DNA of 64,000 nucleotides from Siphonodentalium dalli (Eukaryota > Mollusca > Scaphopoda > Gadilida > Siphonodentaliidae): the NCBI GenBank assembly GCA_032622095.1, contig CP136061.1:255577582-255641581 (forward strand). The letters run 5' to 3'. The translations under genes were made by a program, and so were the position numbers. Each line of letters starts with the position of its first letter. Position 1 is the first letter of the stretch. This document shows positions 42,781-54,029 of this stretch, piece by piece. Under the pieces are notes generated by a model. That model saw only the letters and a list, made by a program, of their open reading frames with translations, did not search any database and was not told the origin of the DNA.

Positions 42781-43249
42781 TAGTATTGACACACACGGTG
42801 ATGTAAGAGCTTAGCACAATGATGTCGATGGAAATGCCGAAACTTTATTATTATGTTAATTAAAATATAACTATGATATTCGATTTGTGTTGGGTTATTT
42901 AGTGTTGACTGTGAGATAAACATGGGAGATAAGGGCGGTTGACCAATGTTGTCAACATGAAAAGACACATTTAAAATGGAACTAAATATTTTTTTGAAGG
43001 TGTCTTTACTTCCTCTTTGGTTGTGATAAGGAAACCAATATTAATTTTTTTAACCCCAGCCGTTTCAAGATGTTTTCCTTGCTAAAATGGGGTTATGTGA
43101 TAAAATTGATATCAAATCTGGTGTAATTCTATAATAAATGTATTAACCTCATTCACAAAGTTCAATTCAAATTTAGTGCACTCGGTTAATACATTTCATA
43201 TATAATTGCGACTCATCAGAGATCCTCTATTTCTGCTGCTCTCTTTCAG

Positions 43250-43321
43250 ATACAACAACTTAAAGATGCAGCTCATCGGAAGTTAGAGAGGAAAAGAGAA
43301 GAAATGAGAAACAAATCTTCA
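43250..43321 (+). CDS. Coding exon c, short charged helix (gene 3)
   Basis: A 72-nt exon, phase 0 at both ends, between 'tctctttcag' and TCA|gtaagt. It encodes IQQLKDAAHRKLERKREEMR then NKSS, probably a coiled-coil or single helix. The donor overlaps the target duplication of a hAT element: TCAGTAAG is the last three exon bases plus five donor bases, and the sixth donor base (T) is the first base of the element. Confidence 0.7.
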
Positions 43322-43326
43322 GTAAG

Positions 43327-43757
43327 TAGGACTACAACGATTCATGAATTCATTGCATCGCGATACACTTATACTCTATATCATATCATGTCATTTGTAT
43401 CGCGATACAGTAATGAAACTAATGATGTTGGATTTTTAAGGTGGAAGTCAACAGAATGCATATATTTAAATTTTGTACAGCTCAACATTTCTGGCAACCT
43501 ATTAATTTATATTTTAACAAGAACTGACCTGCTTCTGAAATACACATAGATATTCAAGCACATGTACATAGGTCATTACACTTCATGGAATTTATTTGGT
43601 GATTTAAATATTGATGTAGCTATGGGCATAAAATTTAAGGGATACATTTGTAAATTTCTGTAATACCAGTATAATATAAGATTGCAGAGACTGTCATATC
43701 TTCATAATTATATCACGACACGTGTCGTATCGGGGAAACCATATCATTGCAGCCCTA
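43327..43757. mobile_element. hAT-type element inserted at a splice donor
   Basis: Ends 'taggactacaacgattcat' and 'atatcattgcagcccta' are inverted with mismatches. The perfect 8-bp duplication TCAGTAAG lies at 43319-43326 and 43758-43765. The inside carries 'atcgcgatac' repeats. 431 bp, no coding capacity. Confidence 0.9.
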
Positions 43758-43948
43758 TCAGTAAGACAGACATGCTGTTTTGACTGCTACCTATTCATGG
43801 ATGAATAACATCAATACATGTACCCCATACTCTAGGAAATTCATCTAGAAATTTTAATTTTGTCACTCTCAGCTCAATTGAATTAATGACAAGTATGCTT
43901 TGAATACAGCAATAATATCTATCTCATCAGTCATCCTCACTTTAGTCA

Positions 43949-44202
43949 CAAGCCTTGAAATAGGGTGTCTGTCATTTGCAGAATGAGGTCCCCAGAGGGT
44001 GAATTTAGTGATGCTACCCCGCATAGTGGGCTAGCATCACCAAATTCACCTTCTGGGGACCTCATTCTGCTTACACCTCAGCAGAATGAGGTTCCCAGAG
44101 GGTGAATTTGGTGATGCTAGCCCGCTAAGCGGGGTAGCATCACTAAATTTACCCTATGGGGACCTCATTCTGCAAATGACAGACACCCTATTTCAAGGCT
44201 TG
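43949..44202. mobile_element. CAAGCC-family MITE, double-hairpin form
   Basis: Ends 'caagccttgaaatagggtgt' and complement. Two hairpin units joined by 'ttacacctca'. Flanks TTTAGTCA and GTTAGTCA are a 7/8 target duplication. Confidence 0.9.
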
Positions 44203-44493
44203 GTTAGTCATCTTTATTTTAGTGATAACACTTTGTGAATTATTTCTGATAACTATAGCAAGAACCATTTGAAGAAAAGCATTGAAGCTTTACACAATGA
44301 CTATCCTGGCAAGCCAAATACTACATTGTCTTAGGGCAGCTCAGGATTGGAGTGATATTTTTTCTTTGGGAGGTGTATGAAGATGATGGTCATACTACCT
44401 CCCTGAAATATAAACCGTATTTAATTGATTATTTTGTACCATTCATTATTATGTTGGATATATTTTGCTAAATAAATAATCTATCTAATGTAT

Positions 44494-46040
44494 CTATCAT
44501 ACTGTGTCTATCGTAGATCATGCCATGAATCTCTACTATTGCTAAATGCCCATAGAGATAATATTCCGCCAGTACAAAACCTGGGAACTTTTCGAAGTTT
44601 TGACTGGGAACCTTATAAAGTCGAAAATATAATTTGGGGAATATATTTCTTAGTTATCATCTGTTCCTTAATAACGGACTTCACTGTCCGAAAAAGGTCC
44701 CGACTCGTAATTATATGCTTTTCTGTGACTTTTGTGAACCGATATAACAATAAACATTGAATTAAGTACCCAGGAAAAATTGCATAATTTTAAGTGACAC
44801 AAAGCAAAATCGCTCAGAAAGTCACTTAAATTGTGAAATTTGGAGTTGGGACCTTCACCTACAGCAAAGTATGTTATTAAGGAACAGATAATAATAAGAA
44901 ATATATTCCCTGCATTATATTCGACTCTATAAAGTTTACAGGGTTCTCTGACCATACTTCAAAAAGTTTCCAGGTTTTATACTTATGGAATATGGTCTCT
45001 ACGGGCGTTTAGGGCTTCACGGTATTTAGTCATATCGCGATACTGTTTTTGACACCGTGTAGTCGGTTTCACTTTATGCAAATAGTCGGTACATCGTAGC
45101 CGCCGGTGTGGATATTAATACCGACGATATCTCTATCAGTGTCAATTATTTATCAACAATCGACACCTCTAATGTTGAGACAAATGCCATTGCTAACGGC
45201 TTCGGTTTAGCGTGGCGTAAAAATTAATTATTTCTCTCTGCTCCATAAGGGTTTGTCAACACACTGCGGACAATCAAGTCGGCATGCCTTATTGCATGGG
45301 TGGCAATTGATCTGTATATACAGGCTGTTCTCAGCTCAATATTGCTGGAAGGTTTCCTGGTCAAATACAATAAAAAATGTGTGGTGTTTTTATAATCTGG
45401 AGACACAATGACGCGCGTTCAACAGCGCCACAAAATCTTATGCATTAGTCGTATAAATTAAAAAACGGTATAATGCACTAACTCATTAGATCATTATAAC
45501 TACACGGCCATATATCAGTCCTATACATCGAAATGGATAAGTTAAAATCAGATACGGACTTCTATTCTATGCTTGTCACATTAGTTATCTTGTTTTGTTT
45601 GTACAATATAAAATATGAAATCAATACATGTTTGCTGTTATTATTTACACGAGCGACTGTTAGCTTCATTTTTAATGTCATAAGCGACCCGCAGTTGGTA
45701 AGGAATTCCCGATTACGTCAGGCACTTATAAATATATCTATCCGTCGTATAAAGAACGAAACTCGGGAACATTTATATTAATTATTTATGTTATATACCT
45801 GTCAAAGCAACATGTGTTCATAATTATCATTATCAAATCAATAATGCTATATTTTTGTCTGCTTGCTACTATTATCATTCTCAAACAGTTCTACTCAAAT
45901 TTATTGGCGACGATATTTAGTCATATCGCGGTATCATTTTAAATACCGTAGTCGGTATTAAAATCCGGATACCGCGAAGCCCTACCGGGGCGTTAGCCAG
46001 AGTAGAGATTCATGGCATGATCTATGCCTATCATAGTCTT
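44494..46040. mobile_element. Large foldback element split by a hAT insertion
   Basis: The left arm starts near 'atcatactgtgtctatcgta' and contains 'agatcatgccatgaatctct'. The right arm ends with the complement, 'agagattcatggcatgatct' (46009-46028). Inner arms pair as 'gaatatatttcttagttatc' and complement over about 170 bp. The right arm is interrupted by 45010-45984. Confidence 0.82.
45010..45984. mobile_element. hAT-type element 'TAGGGCTTC', 975 bp, nested
   Basis: Ends 'tagggcttcacggtat' and 'ataccgcgaagcccta' are inverted. The flank CGGGCGTT on the left and CCGGGGCGTT on the right is an imperfect duplication. Open frames inside (45224-45406 minus, 45533-45781 plus) show no transposase motif. 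Confidence 0.8.
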
Positions 46041-46081
46041 GTCGAAATGCAGGCTTCCCCCCAAATTACATCACAATAATG

Positions 46082-46447
46082 TTAAAGACATATTATGTAC
46101 TTGTTCGGGTGCGTGAAACTGATAAGTTATTATTCAGGCGCTATGCAAACTGGAGGAATATAACATTCTACAAACATCACCGAAAATATGAAACAAATCA
46201 ACCGTACCACTCCATGGAAAACATCGTCTGAATTACGCTCAAATATAAATATTTACTACTTGATTCGGGACGCATATATCAGCGATAAACTAAGGAAAAC
46301 GATTTTGCCATCGAGAGTCACTGCATTGAATTAATATATAAGAATGACGGTTGTTAATTTGGTTATAATAGTTTTAAAAATAACTACATTGAACAAGATT
46401 ATTCTCTATTTCTATTTGATCACCATACCTGAGTGTTTCACATCACT
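46082..46447. repeat. Dispersed repeat, copy 2 of the 5796 repeat
   Basis: 'acttgttcgggtgcgtgaaa' through 'gtgtttcacatcacttta' parallels 5796-6180. The following TTAA of this repeat is the insertion target of the MITE at 46448. Confidence 0.78.
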
Positions 46448-46847
46448 TTAATCCTTTACCCAACAAACCGGCCAAAACCGGCCAAATAAAGCTTCAACAG
46501 CCTAAAATATCTTCGGTCTGTCTCAATAGAACCATACAAATATGGATATCATTGGAACCGGCTCCTTGACCACATTGTGATAGTTACAGTTATGCCCTGT
46601 GCCAATGCATTCTCTTATATATGCGAGTCGACCATAGGTCGCCTCGCATATATAAGAGAATGCATTGGCCTAAAAACAATCTTTTTTTAACACTTTTTAC
46701 CATTTTTTCTTACATTCTTTAACAATTTTATAATTTTTAATGTGTTAAGCCAATGTATTCTCTTATATATGCGAGGCGACCTATGGTCGACTCGCATATA
46801 TAAGAGAATGCATTGGCACAGGGCCGTTCTGTTGGGTAAAGGGTTAA
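46448..46847. mobile_element. TTAA MITE, 'CCCTTTACCCAACA' type, copy 2
   Basis: TTAA flanks 'tcctttacccaacaaaccgg' and 'ttctgttgggtaaaggg'. It is nearly identical in layout to copies at 34792, 54966 and 62191, with tandem 'aaaccggcc' and two palindromic cores. Confidence 0.9.
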
Positions 46848-47236
46848 TCTCTACGATTGGACACTGTTGTCTTTGGACTACTATTTGTGAGTTCTGATGA
46901 GCGCTACTGAAACACTCAGCCCTCAAAATTAGGAAAAATGTCCCATGGCCAATTTAATGTTGTGGCATTAATATAGATTCCACATGTTGCCACAGCATCT
47001 GCCATGGCATTGCTGTTGCCATGAAGACTGAACTCTACCAACACAAATGGGTTAAAACTGTAGTTTGTTAGTATTTATGTATTTTATGTAATTCTGCTGT
47101 AAACCCAATGTTTTTTTGTTTTAATTTGTTTTATTGAAAACAAAGAATAACGATATGAGTGAAAGACAGATTATTTGCTCACACGCATGCTCTATATAGG
47201 TTGCTAAATACTTGAGTTACCTTTCTATGAGCATTA
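46848..47236. other. No gene seen (gene 3 intron)
   Basis: Unique-looking intron with 'ttgccatggc' short repeats near 46990-47020. No exon. Confidence 0.4.
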
Positions 47237-47244
47237 TATGTCCC

Positions 47245-47395
47245 CAAGCCTTGAAATAGGGTATCTGTCATTTGCAGAATGAGGTCCCCAGAGGGTGAAT
47301 TTGGTGATGCTAGCCCGCTATGTAGGGTAGCATCACTAAATTCACCCTCTGGGGACCTCATTCTGCAAATGACAGACACCCTATTTCAAGGCTTG
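47245..47395. mobile_element. CAAGCC-family MITE, 151-bp form with perfect TSD
   Basis: Ends 'caagccttgaaatagggtat' and 'accctatttcaaggcttg'. The duplication TATGTCCC at 47237-47244 and 47396-47403 is exact. Confidence 0.93.
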
Positions 47396-47842
47396 TATGT
47401 CCCAGAAAGACGCATAAAAGTCATACAAAATACTTTGAACATGATGATTGGGTCCCAATAAAAAAACAGACATTTGTATTTATCGGCATTCCGGAATCGT
47501 GAACAGGATGTCCCGGAAAAGTTATATTGCTTTATCTCAACAAGAAAATATTAAAAAACTTCACGCACTGTTTTCTTTTCATTTTAGTCATAAAATTTTT
47601 GTAGCACCATAAACATTTCAGAGCGACAGCAGCTCTAGATGTTATTCCCATGGGCTACAGTTGCAATTTTTGCGTGACTGCTGACAAAAATTGAACCGGC
47701 AGTACTTAACTGAAACGATCTCAAATTGATCGTAAAATAAAAGAAACAAAACACGTAATTTCAGTGCTCTATCGACAAATTTATTTGGAAATCTTCCGCA
47801 AGGTATGTTTTCAGATACCTCTTAACAAATATTTAATACATA

Positions 47843-48025
47843 CATTAATGCCCTTAATAATCGACTCCTTAACCATAGCAGAATAGGAATATGGCTTGTT
47901 GCCATTCATCGGAAAGCGCTCTGAGATTTCCGACGAATGTCAACAAGCCATATTTCCAACTAAATCCTGAAAAATTACCCATAATTCTGCTGTGTTTAAT
48001 GAGTCAATTATTTAGGGCATTACTG
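47843..48025. mobile_element. TA-flanked palindromic MITE, diverged copy
   Basis: TA flanks 'cattaatgcccttaataatc' and 'tttagggcattactg'. The centre is near 'ggaaagcgctctgag'. The left arm has lost the 'ttatgggta' segment. Confidence 0.82.
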
Positions 48026-48342
48026 TACATAATTGTGGGGTTCGATTGAACCAATGTCCATTTAAATTTCCCTTATTAAACGGCTAATGTGGTTGATGAT
48101 GTGAAATATTTATGCTTTGCAGAATCAAACAATACTAGTATTTTATTATCTATGTTCAGCATGGACCATAAACAAAATAATTAGTCAATTTTAACCCTAT
48201 TGTAAATATTTTTACTGCAAACTCACTGATCATAAGAGTTAACAGGTAAAATTATCACTTGTGTCTATTCACATATTTGCAATATTAACTTATACATAAA
48301 TTACAATGTTCATTTATCAAATTTTTCTATCATTTTTAACAG

Positions 48343-48443
48343 GGAAGAAGTTCTATTCCAGTTTTCATATCTGGCCAAGGTTCAGGGTCAGATGGGTGGA
48401 CTCCACAGTTTAGAGATTTCCCCAGCAATTTCTGCGGCAGGAG
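48343..48443 (+). CDS. Coding exon d (gene 3)
   Basis: A 101-nt exon between 'tttttaacag' and GGAG|gtctgt. In phase 0 it reads GRSSIPVFISGQGSGSDGWT then PQFRDFPSNFCGR with two bases left. The composition is that of an ordered segment with aromatics, unlike exon b. The candidate next exon at 53105 does not fit this phase directly: joining gives an immediate stop, so either an exon in between was missed or the protein ends there. Confidence 0.6.
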
Positions 48444-48481
48444 GTCTGTATTATAATTTCAGTACTGAATATTTTAAATAA

Positions 48482-48870
48482 CAGTTACGTTAGGCAAAAC
48501 CACTAAAGTGTTTAGACGGATGCAATACATCAGTTACGTTAGGCAAAACCACTAAAGTGTTTAGACGGATGCAATACATCAGTTACGTTAGGCAAAACCA
48601 CTAAAGTGTTTAGACGGATGAAATACATCAGTTACGTTAGGCAAAACCACTGAAGTGTTTAGACGGATGCAATACATCAGTTACGTTAGGCAAAACCACT
48701 GAAGTGTTTAGACGGAAGCAATACATCAGTTACGTTAGGCAAAACCACTAAAGTGTTTAGACGGATGCAATACATCAGGTATGTTAGGCAACACTGCTAA
48801 AGTTTTTAGATGGGTGTAATACATATGTTACATTAGGCAACACCACCAACGTGTTTAGATCAGTGCAATA
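48482..48870. repeat. 49-bp tandem repeat, about eight copies
   Basis: 'cagttacgttaggcaaaacc' recurs at 48482, 48531, 48580 and onward every 49 bases. The first six are almost identical and the last two have decayed. It lies 38 bases past exon d. Confidence 0.93.
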
Positions 48871-50069
48871 TGTCATGTACATTACATCGCATCAGAGCTA
48901 TAAGGTCGTAACTCACATATTCAACTTTCCGAGAAAATGAAGGTTGAAGTTTTCAGACAACATTTCTCATCATGTTGATAAAGCATGACATATTGTTATA
49001 TTTATCCCAATAAAAACTGGCATTAGCTGTCCATTGAACAACATATTTTTGTTTTGTTTACTCCCTCGTTTTCTTTTAACGAGAGGCCGATCGGCAGATG
49101 TTTAACCCATCCCTTGGCGATAGTAAATTGTTATGATCGGAATCATAATCTTTTAATGTTGAATTATAGAGTACCGGTATACTGTTATGATCTAAAGTAG
49201 TATAGACAAATGTACATAATAACCAGTAATAACACAAATGATTGGAATGTATGAGTCAAAACAGAAGGGTTAATATAACATCTAAATGCTGGAGCCTGTC
49301 ACCACTCTCATAGTGTAAGCAGTTCTATTCATGTTGCTGCAAATTGCCATGTGAGATATCAAAATAATATAGTTATTTATTTAATGTAAAAGGTTAAAAG
49401 ACATGGAATGGGTAAAAGGGGTTAAATCACCTATCTCTGCCCTGTTTGATCCAATGTAGTCCCATCATCCAAAGACTTACAGAGCTGCATTGGTCTAGTT
49501 AAATAAATTCAAGTTGTGGTTAAAAAGATAGCTAAATAAATTTATCCAATAATTCACCACTAATCTGTGTGTGGCCAATTGGGGAATCTCATTCCCGATT
49601 TATCCACGCCTCCGTAATTACTTCCTAGATACTGTCGCTAACTCTTACAAGCGCTGCCGGCTGGGCAGCTTATGAGACTGTGAGCTAGAGCGAGTGCATG
49701 GTGCTAATTTACAGAATTGTTTGGGCATAAAATAAAAAACGACATACAAATGAGGGAAACAATATAATGTTTTGATATGATTTAAGACTGAATCAATTCA
49801 TGTTCCAGGACACGTCTGCACCAATAAAAATTAATAATGTGCCAGACAAAAATTATGCGAAATAATTTCGTCCTAAGTGATTTCTTTTTCTTTGGTGTGA
49901 ATGAATAACATGTGTAAAGGATAACATGTAGGGGCCAATGTATATACGTGGTGAAAGTAGTCCTCCCTTTCAATCTTAATTTCCACACATATGCCGGTAT
50001 TTTAGAAAGTAACTGGCCCTACCCAGCTAGACATGTCAGTTTCTCAAAAGGAATCATAACATAAATGAC
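48871..50069. other. No gene seen (gene 3 intron)
   Basis: AT-rich without palindromes or arrays; minus-strand open frames below 70 codons show no domain. Confidence 0.4.
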
Positions 50070-50077
50070 GTCAGAAA

Positions 50078-50930
50078 TAGGGCCCTGCGAATCGGGTGTT
50101 TTCATTTCGAATCGAATCAGGCAAACGATTCGAAATCGAATCGAATCTCGAAACGAATTATTGTTACTGAGCCAATCGAGTTCAAATACATAGAACTTCG
50201 AACAGTGTTCACGCTGGCCCGAAAAATCTTGTGGCCTTTCGAAGCAACACAAAATATTGCCTGGCGAAAACCGCCTGGTGATCGTCGATGTAGTGCAATA
50301 TGCATTGATTATGCGCTTAACTACACACCTCTATGCATTTTCTGTGCCTAAGCAATGGTTGAGTATACAGATAAGAGCATATATGCATGAGAAAACCAAT
50401 GTCGACGTAAATACGAACAAGCGTACTTCGTGATGCCTGTTTCATTTCGTTGAATAGTGTAGTATTTTCGCTACACCTGCGATGATTGTGTGGTCTGTCG
50501 CTTGAACTGACAGACTTACCCGACAATATTTACAAAAATACTCAGGACTTATATTCAGACTCGCATTTACGCTAGTCAAACAAAGATCTAAAATCTGCAT
50601 ACATTTGTGTCATGGAATTCCCATGATTCATAGAACGACACTTATAGCACACAGTATTGTATGGCAATTTTGTTTTTCACTTATGTCATTCTTACTAGAT
50701 TGGGTCAATTAGTTATAGATTAGTTATCACATGTCCTGTCATCGGACTTAACGGTATGTGCGTGCATTTCAGTCGTTTACTACCTTATTATAGTGAATTT
50801 TCTTTTCTGGTAAGAGCATTGTGCAATTTGTGGTCTGTAGAAAGCACGGAAATGCACCGAATCATGATTTCGAATCTAATCACACGAGCGATTTCGAATC
50901 GCATTGAATCGAATCGATTCGAGGGCCCTA
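50078..50930. mobile_element. hAT element 'TAGGGCCCTGCGAATCG', 853 bp
   Basis: Ends 'tagggccctgcgaatcg' and 'cgattcgagggccctag' are inverted. Perfect 8-bp duplication GTCAGAAA at 50070-50077 and 50931-50938. Sub-terminal 'gaatcgaatc' runs resemble those of the element at 24428. Two short minus-strand frames inside have no clear transposase domain. Confidence 0.93.
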
Positions 50931-50938
50931 GTCAGAAA

Positions 50939-51589
50939 GCAGTGCACGTGCTAATCAGATTTTGCCATAAAGTGACAACCATTCATCTGAGTTACGCGTC
51001 AGCTTTTTTCTTTGATGTACCGATGTGACGTCACACAGAGGAAGCAACACAAACTGTTCTTAAAGTACATGGTGTTTGGTTTTGAGTGTAATTTAATATC
51101 AAGCCGATGGCCATTTCGAATCGCCGGGACAAGCACCCGTGTTATTCAACCTGATATGTTGGTCTTAAAGAGGTTATAAACTAATGGATGTCACAACCTA
51201 TAACGGATGTGTCGGATTAACACACAGGAAACGAGGCTGCATTTCATTTGATGTTTCACACGTTTGATCCGCGAAGGCATTGGTAATCAACACTACAGAA
51301 ATAATAGAGTTTAGTTGTTGCATAATATAACAAAATGAGCTTTAATAACACGGAAGTGATAAACTTATATGCCTTCTGGAAGAAAGATATTGCTTAGACT
51401 GTTAGTACTTCCAACCAACTATCTGCATCCATGCATCGACTAATAACAATATGTTTTGCTCTAATTTCTATTATAGATTTTTAGTCACAAATAAGTTTGA
51501 CTTTGTACATTCAACGATGCCGGTTTATGTAGTCGAATCTCGGTAGTGTTTATAATATGCATCGTCTAAAGTAGAAGTTTTGTCTTAGG
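50939..51589. other. No gene seen
   Basis: No exon pattern on either strand; may include the eroded 3' part of the transposase remnant to its right. Confidence 0.4.
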
Positions 51590-52008
51590 TTACATAATTA
51601 ATGTCAGATAGAACTGCTCCTTCAAATATAACTTCCCCATGTCTGATTTCTTGACACCTTGTACATATGGTAACGGATGAGTAGAATCATTTGAAACAAG
51701 AAACTTATATACCGCATCGAAACGATAATTACTGAATCCGGTAAAATATTGTAGAAGGTTGGATTTCTTAGAGGCATTGTCTACCGAAAAAGAACGGTGG
51801 TGATTTGTTTGCATCTTTGTTCTGTTTTGTTGTCCCTCTTTGAAACGAAAGTTAATTTAGCAAACTATATAACTTAAAAATCCGAAATATACATATAAAC
51901 TATATTAACCTACCTTTGAACAAACATATGTATTCCTTGTAATCCTGTCGATATTGAATTTTTCGTGACTTTTGTTACACAGTCTGATCCAACGTAAACA
52001 TCGTTCAT
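51590..52008 (-). pseudogene. Two-exon transposase remnant (HTH_Tnp_4/THAP-DDE type)
   Basis: Exon one, 52008-51914, begins MNDVYVGSDCVTKVTK and ends at donor CAAAG|gtaggt. An acceptor at 51822-51824 leads in frame into 51821-51590, reading SNLLQYFTGFSNYRFDAVYK, then LYLKEQFYLTLIM before a stop. The FTGF...F..VYKFL and L..EQFYLTL pattern matches the helix-turn-helix region preceding the DDE domain in THAP-linked transposases. The catalytic part is frameshifted or missing. Part of this is inference: the family was recognised by eye. Confidence 0.55.
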
Positions 52009-53104
52009 TGTTGGTTTTCGGCTTCGGAAATGGCCAAAATATCACCGTTGATTTAACGTTAGAATATGGCTCCAATTTTGTTTATATAACGACTGTCACT
52101 ATTACAAGATGCATACGCACACCTAGACATCTTTAAAATCTCGAAAAGAAGTTATATTATCGTGTTAAACAACGTTTTAAGACGAGTGTAAATGCATCAT
52201 CGAGAGGTTCTTTTGTTTGGGAAGGCGACGTCCTTGAACTTCGTTAGCTGTAACGCGATTGGTCAGTTACCGCTGTCAGTCAATAATCTGAGATTCGTCA
52301 ATTCTCTTATATAGAGCTAACATATGAGGACTATAAATAACTCTCAATGCAATAAACCATATTGACTCTTATGTCTCTCACAGAGAAGCAGGTATTAATT
52401 AATTGTGAGATACTTGGGTTAAAATCTCGATAATTCTTAGTTGAAAAAGGGCCATATCTCTGGTATAACAAATTGGATCTAACCCGTATTCAAACTCAGA
52501 TCTGTATTTTGAGTTGAGAAACTCACATACCAAATTTGGTTCCTATAAGATGAAAGATGGTTGATTTATCGAAGCATGTGTGCATTCTATGTCAAAGGGC
52601 CATAACTCCATTTAAACAAATCAGATCAAACCCATATTCAAACTCGATCTGTATTTTGGGCCGAAAAACTCACATACCAAATTTGGTTCCGATCGGATAG
52701 AAAATGTTTCAGTTATCGCACTATGTGTAAAGTGTCTACGGACAGACAGACAGAGACGGACGCATGACGAGTGGTCAATCCGGACAACGACACTATGTTT
52801 ACCATACTATGGTATGGGTAAACATAAAAAGCATAAACTTATTTGGAGATACAACCTTTTGCGTACGCCAATGTACCAGCGCAGCTCCCGCCATGAACGG
52901 GTTAAATGGATTCACTACACTAAATCCGACCATTTATGGGACCATCTCCTTTTATACTCAACAGAATATATACAACAAATGAATGAATTTGTTCCTTGGA
53001 CTAGTGAAAAATAAATGGTCGGATTTAGTGTACAGTACCCCTTTAAAATGTTCACATTGTGTTTTATAATATCTATTTATATCCTGTTATATTCCATGTT
53101 TCAG
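52009..53104. repeat. Diverged dispersed repeats, no gene
   Basis: 52440-52790 holds two related blocks ('gggccata.ctc', 'cagatctgtattttg', 'cacataccaaatttggttcc') ending in 'gacagacagacagagacgga'. 52874-52907 is a scrap of a TTAA MITE ('agcgcagctcccgccatgaa'). 52917-53035 is an inverted pair 'cactaaatccgaccattta'. Confidence 0.6.
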
Positions 53105-53158
53105 ATAGATTCGCTGTTCCCACAAATAGATAGCAATGAGAAGATTGAGAGAATGTGA
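53105..53158 (+). CDS. Candidate last exon (gene 3)
   Basis: After 'ccatgtttcag', frame 0 gives IDSLFPQIDSNEKIERM then TGA. The peptide looks like a natural C-terminus, but its phase does not follow from exon d (two bases left over). A missing exon of length 1 mod 3 would fix this. Otherwise the joined transcript stops at once. No polyadenylation signal is obvious. Confidence 0.35.
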   Translation: MDSLFPQIDSNEKIERM

Positions 53159-53255
53159 TTGGCTGAATGGCTGGCTACCAGTGTATATGCTGTAGTGTGA
53201 TTGGCTGACTGGCTGGCTACCAGTGTATTTGCTGCAGAGCATCATTTCTTCATCA

Positions 53256-53498
53256 TTAAGAGAGGCGTGACGGGAGCTGTGCTGGTGCAGGATTTATGAT
53301 CCTGTGCCAGTGCATTCTCTTATATATGTGAGTTTCCCATTGGGAGCCTTGCATATATAAGAGAATGAATGCACTGGCTTACAAGGTCAAGGTAAATATT
53401 GTTAGGTCATTGTATTCTTCTATATATGGGAGGCTCTCTATGGGAAACTTGCATATATATGAGAATGCATTGGCACAGGGTTTTCGTAAAATTTCAGG
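53256..53498. mobile_element. TTAA MITE, 'TCATGACGGGAG' type, degenerate
   Basis: 'ttaagagaggcgtgacggga' is a decayed left end. Two palindromic stems follow. The right end breaks off at 'aaaatttcagg', lacking the final 'agtcatgaaaggg'. Confidence 0.75.
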
Positions 53499-54029
53499 TG
53501 GTATATATGACCATTACCGTTTTGTTAATTTGATAAAAGAGGGATAATCCAAAATCATATTTCACACAATTTATTAAAAAATCAGTGTTGCCCCAATTTG
53601 GTATCATACATATATTTTGTCCAGGAGAATAATTAATTATGACGGCACATGATAAGCATCTCAATTAGCATTTAATTAGTTTGAATGTTGTTATGAAGGA
53701 GCGATTGTGTCATTCTGTTATTTTCATTTAGAAAGGCATATATTAGTAATATTATTGAATAACAAAGCTGGCGCAAAAGATTGCACAACATATTCAGAGA
53801 TTGATTCACTGTGACCAATTCCACACCAAAATATTGAGCGGCGAGGATTAGCGTGTGCTGTAAAAATATGTTGTAATCAACATGGTACAGTTTTAACTGA
53901 TTTTCACGTAGTGGGATCTCCCCGGTGTTGAGTGGTTTGCTTATCCCACACTCTTTACGTACTGTACTGTAACATAACATGGCTTTTGTTGCGTACAATT
54001 TTGATAATATCATTTTATTTATGTGACAT

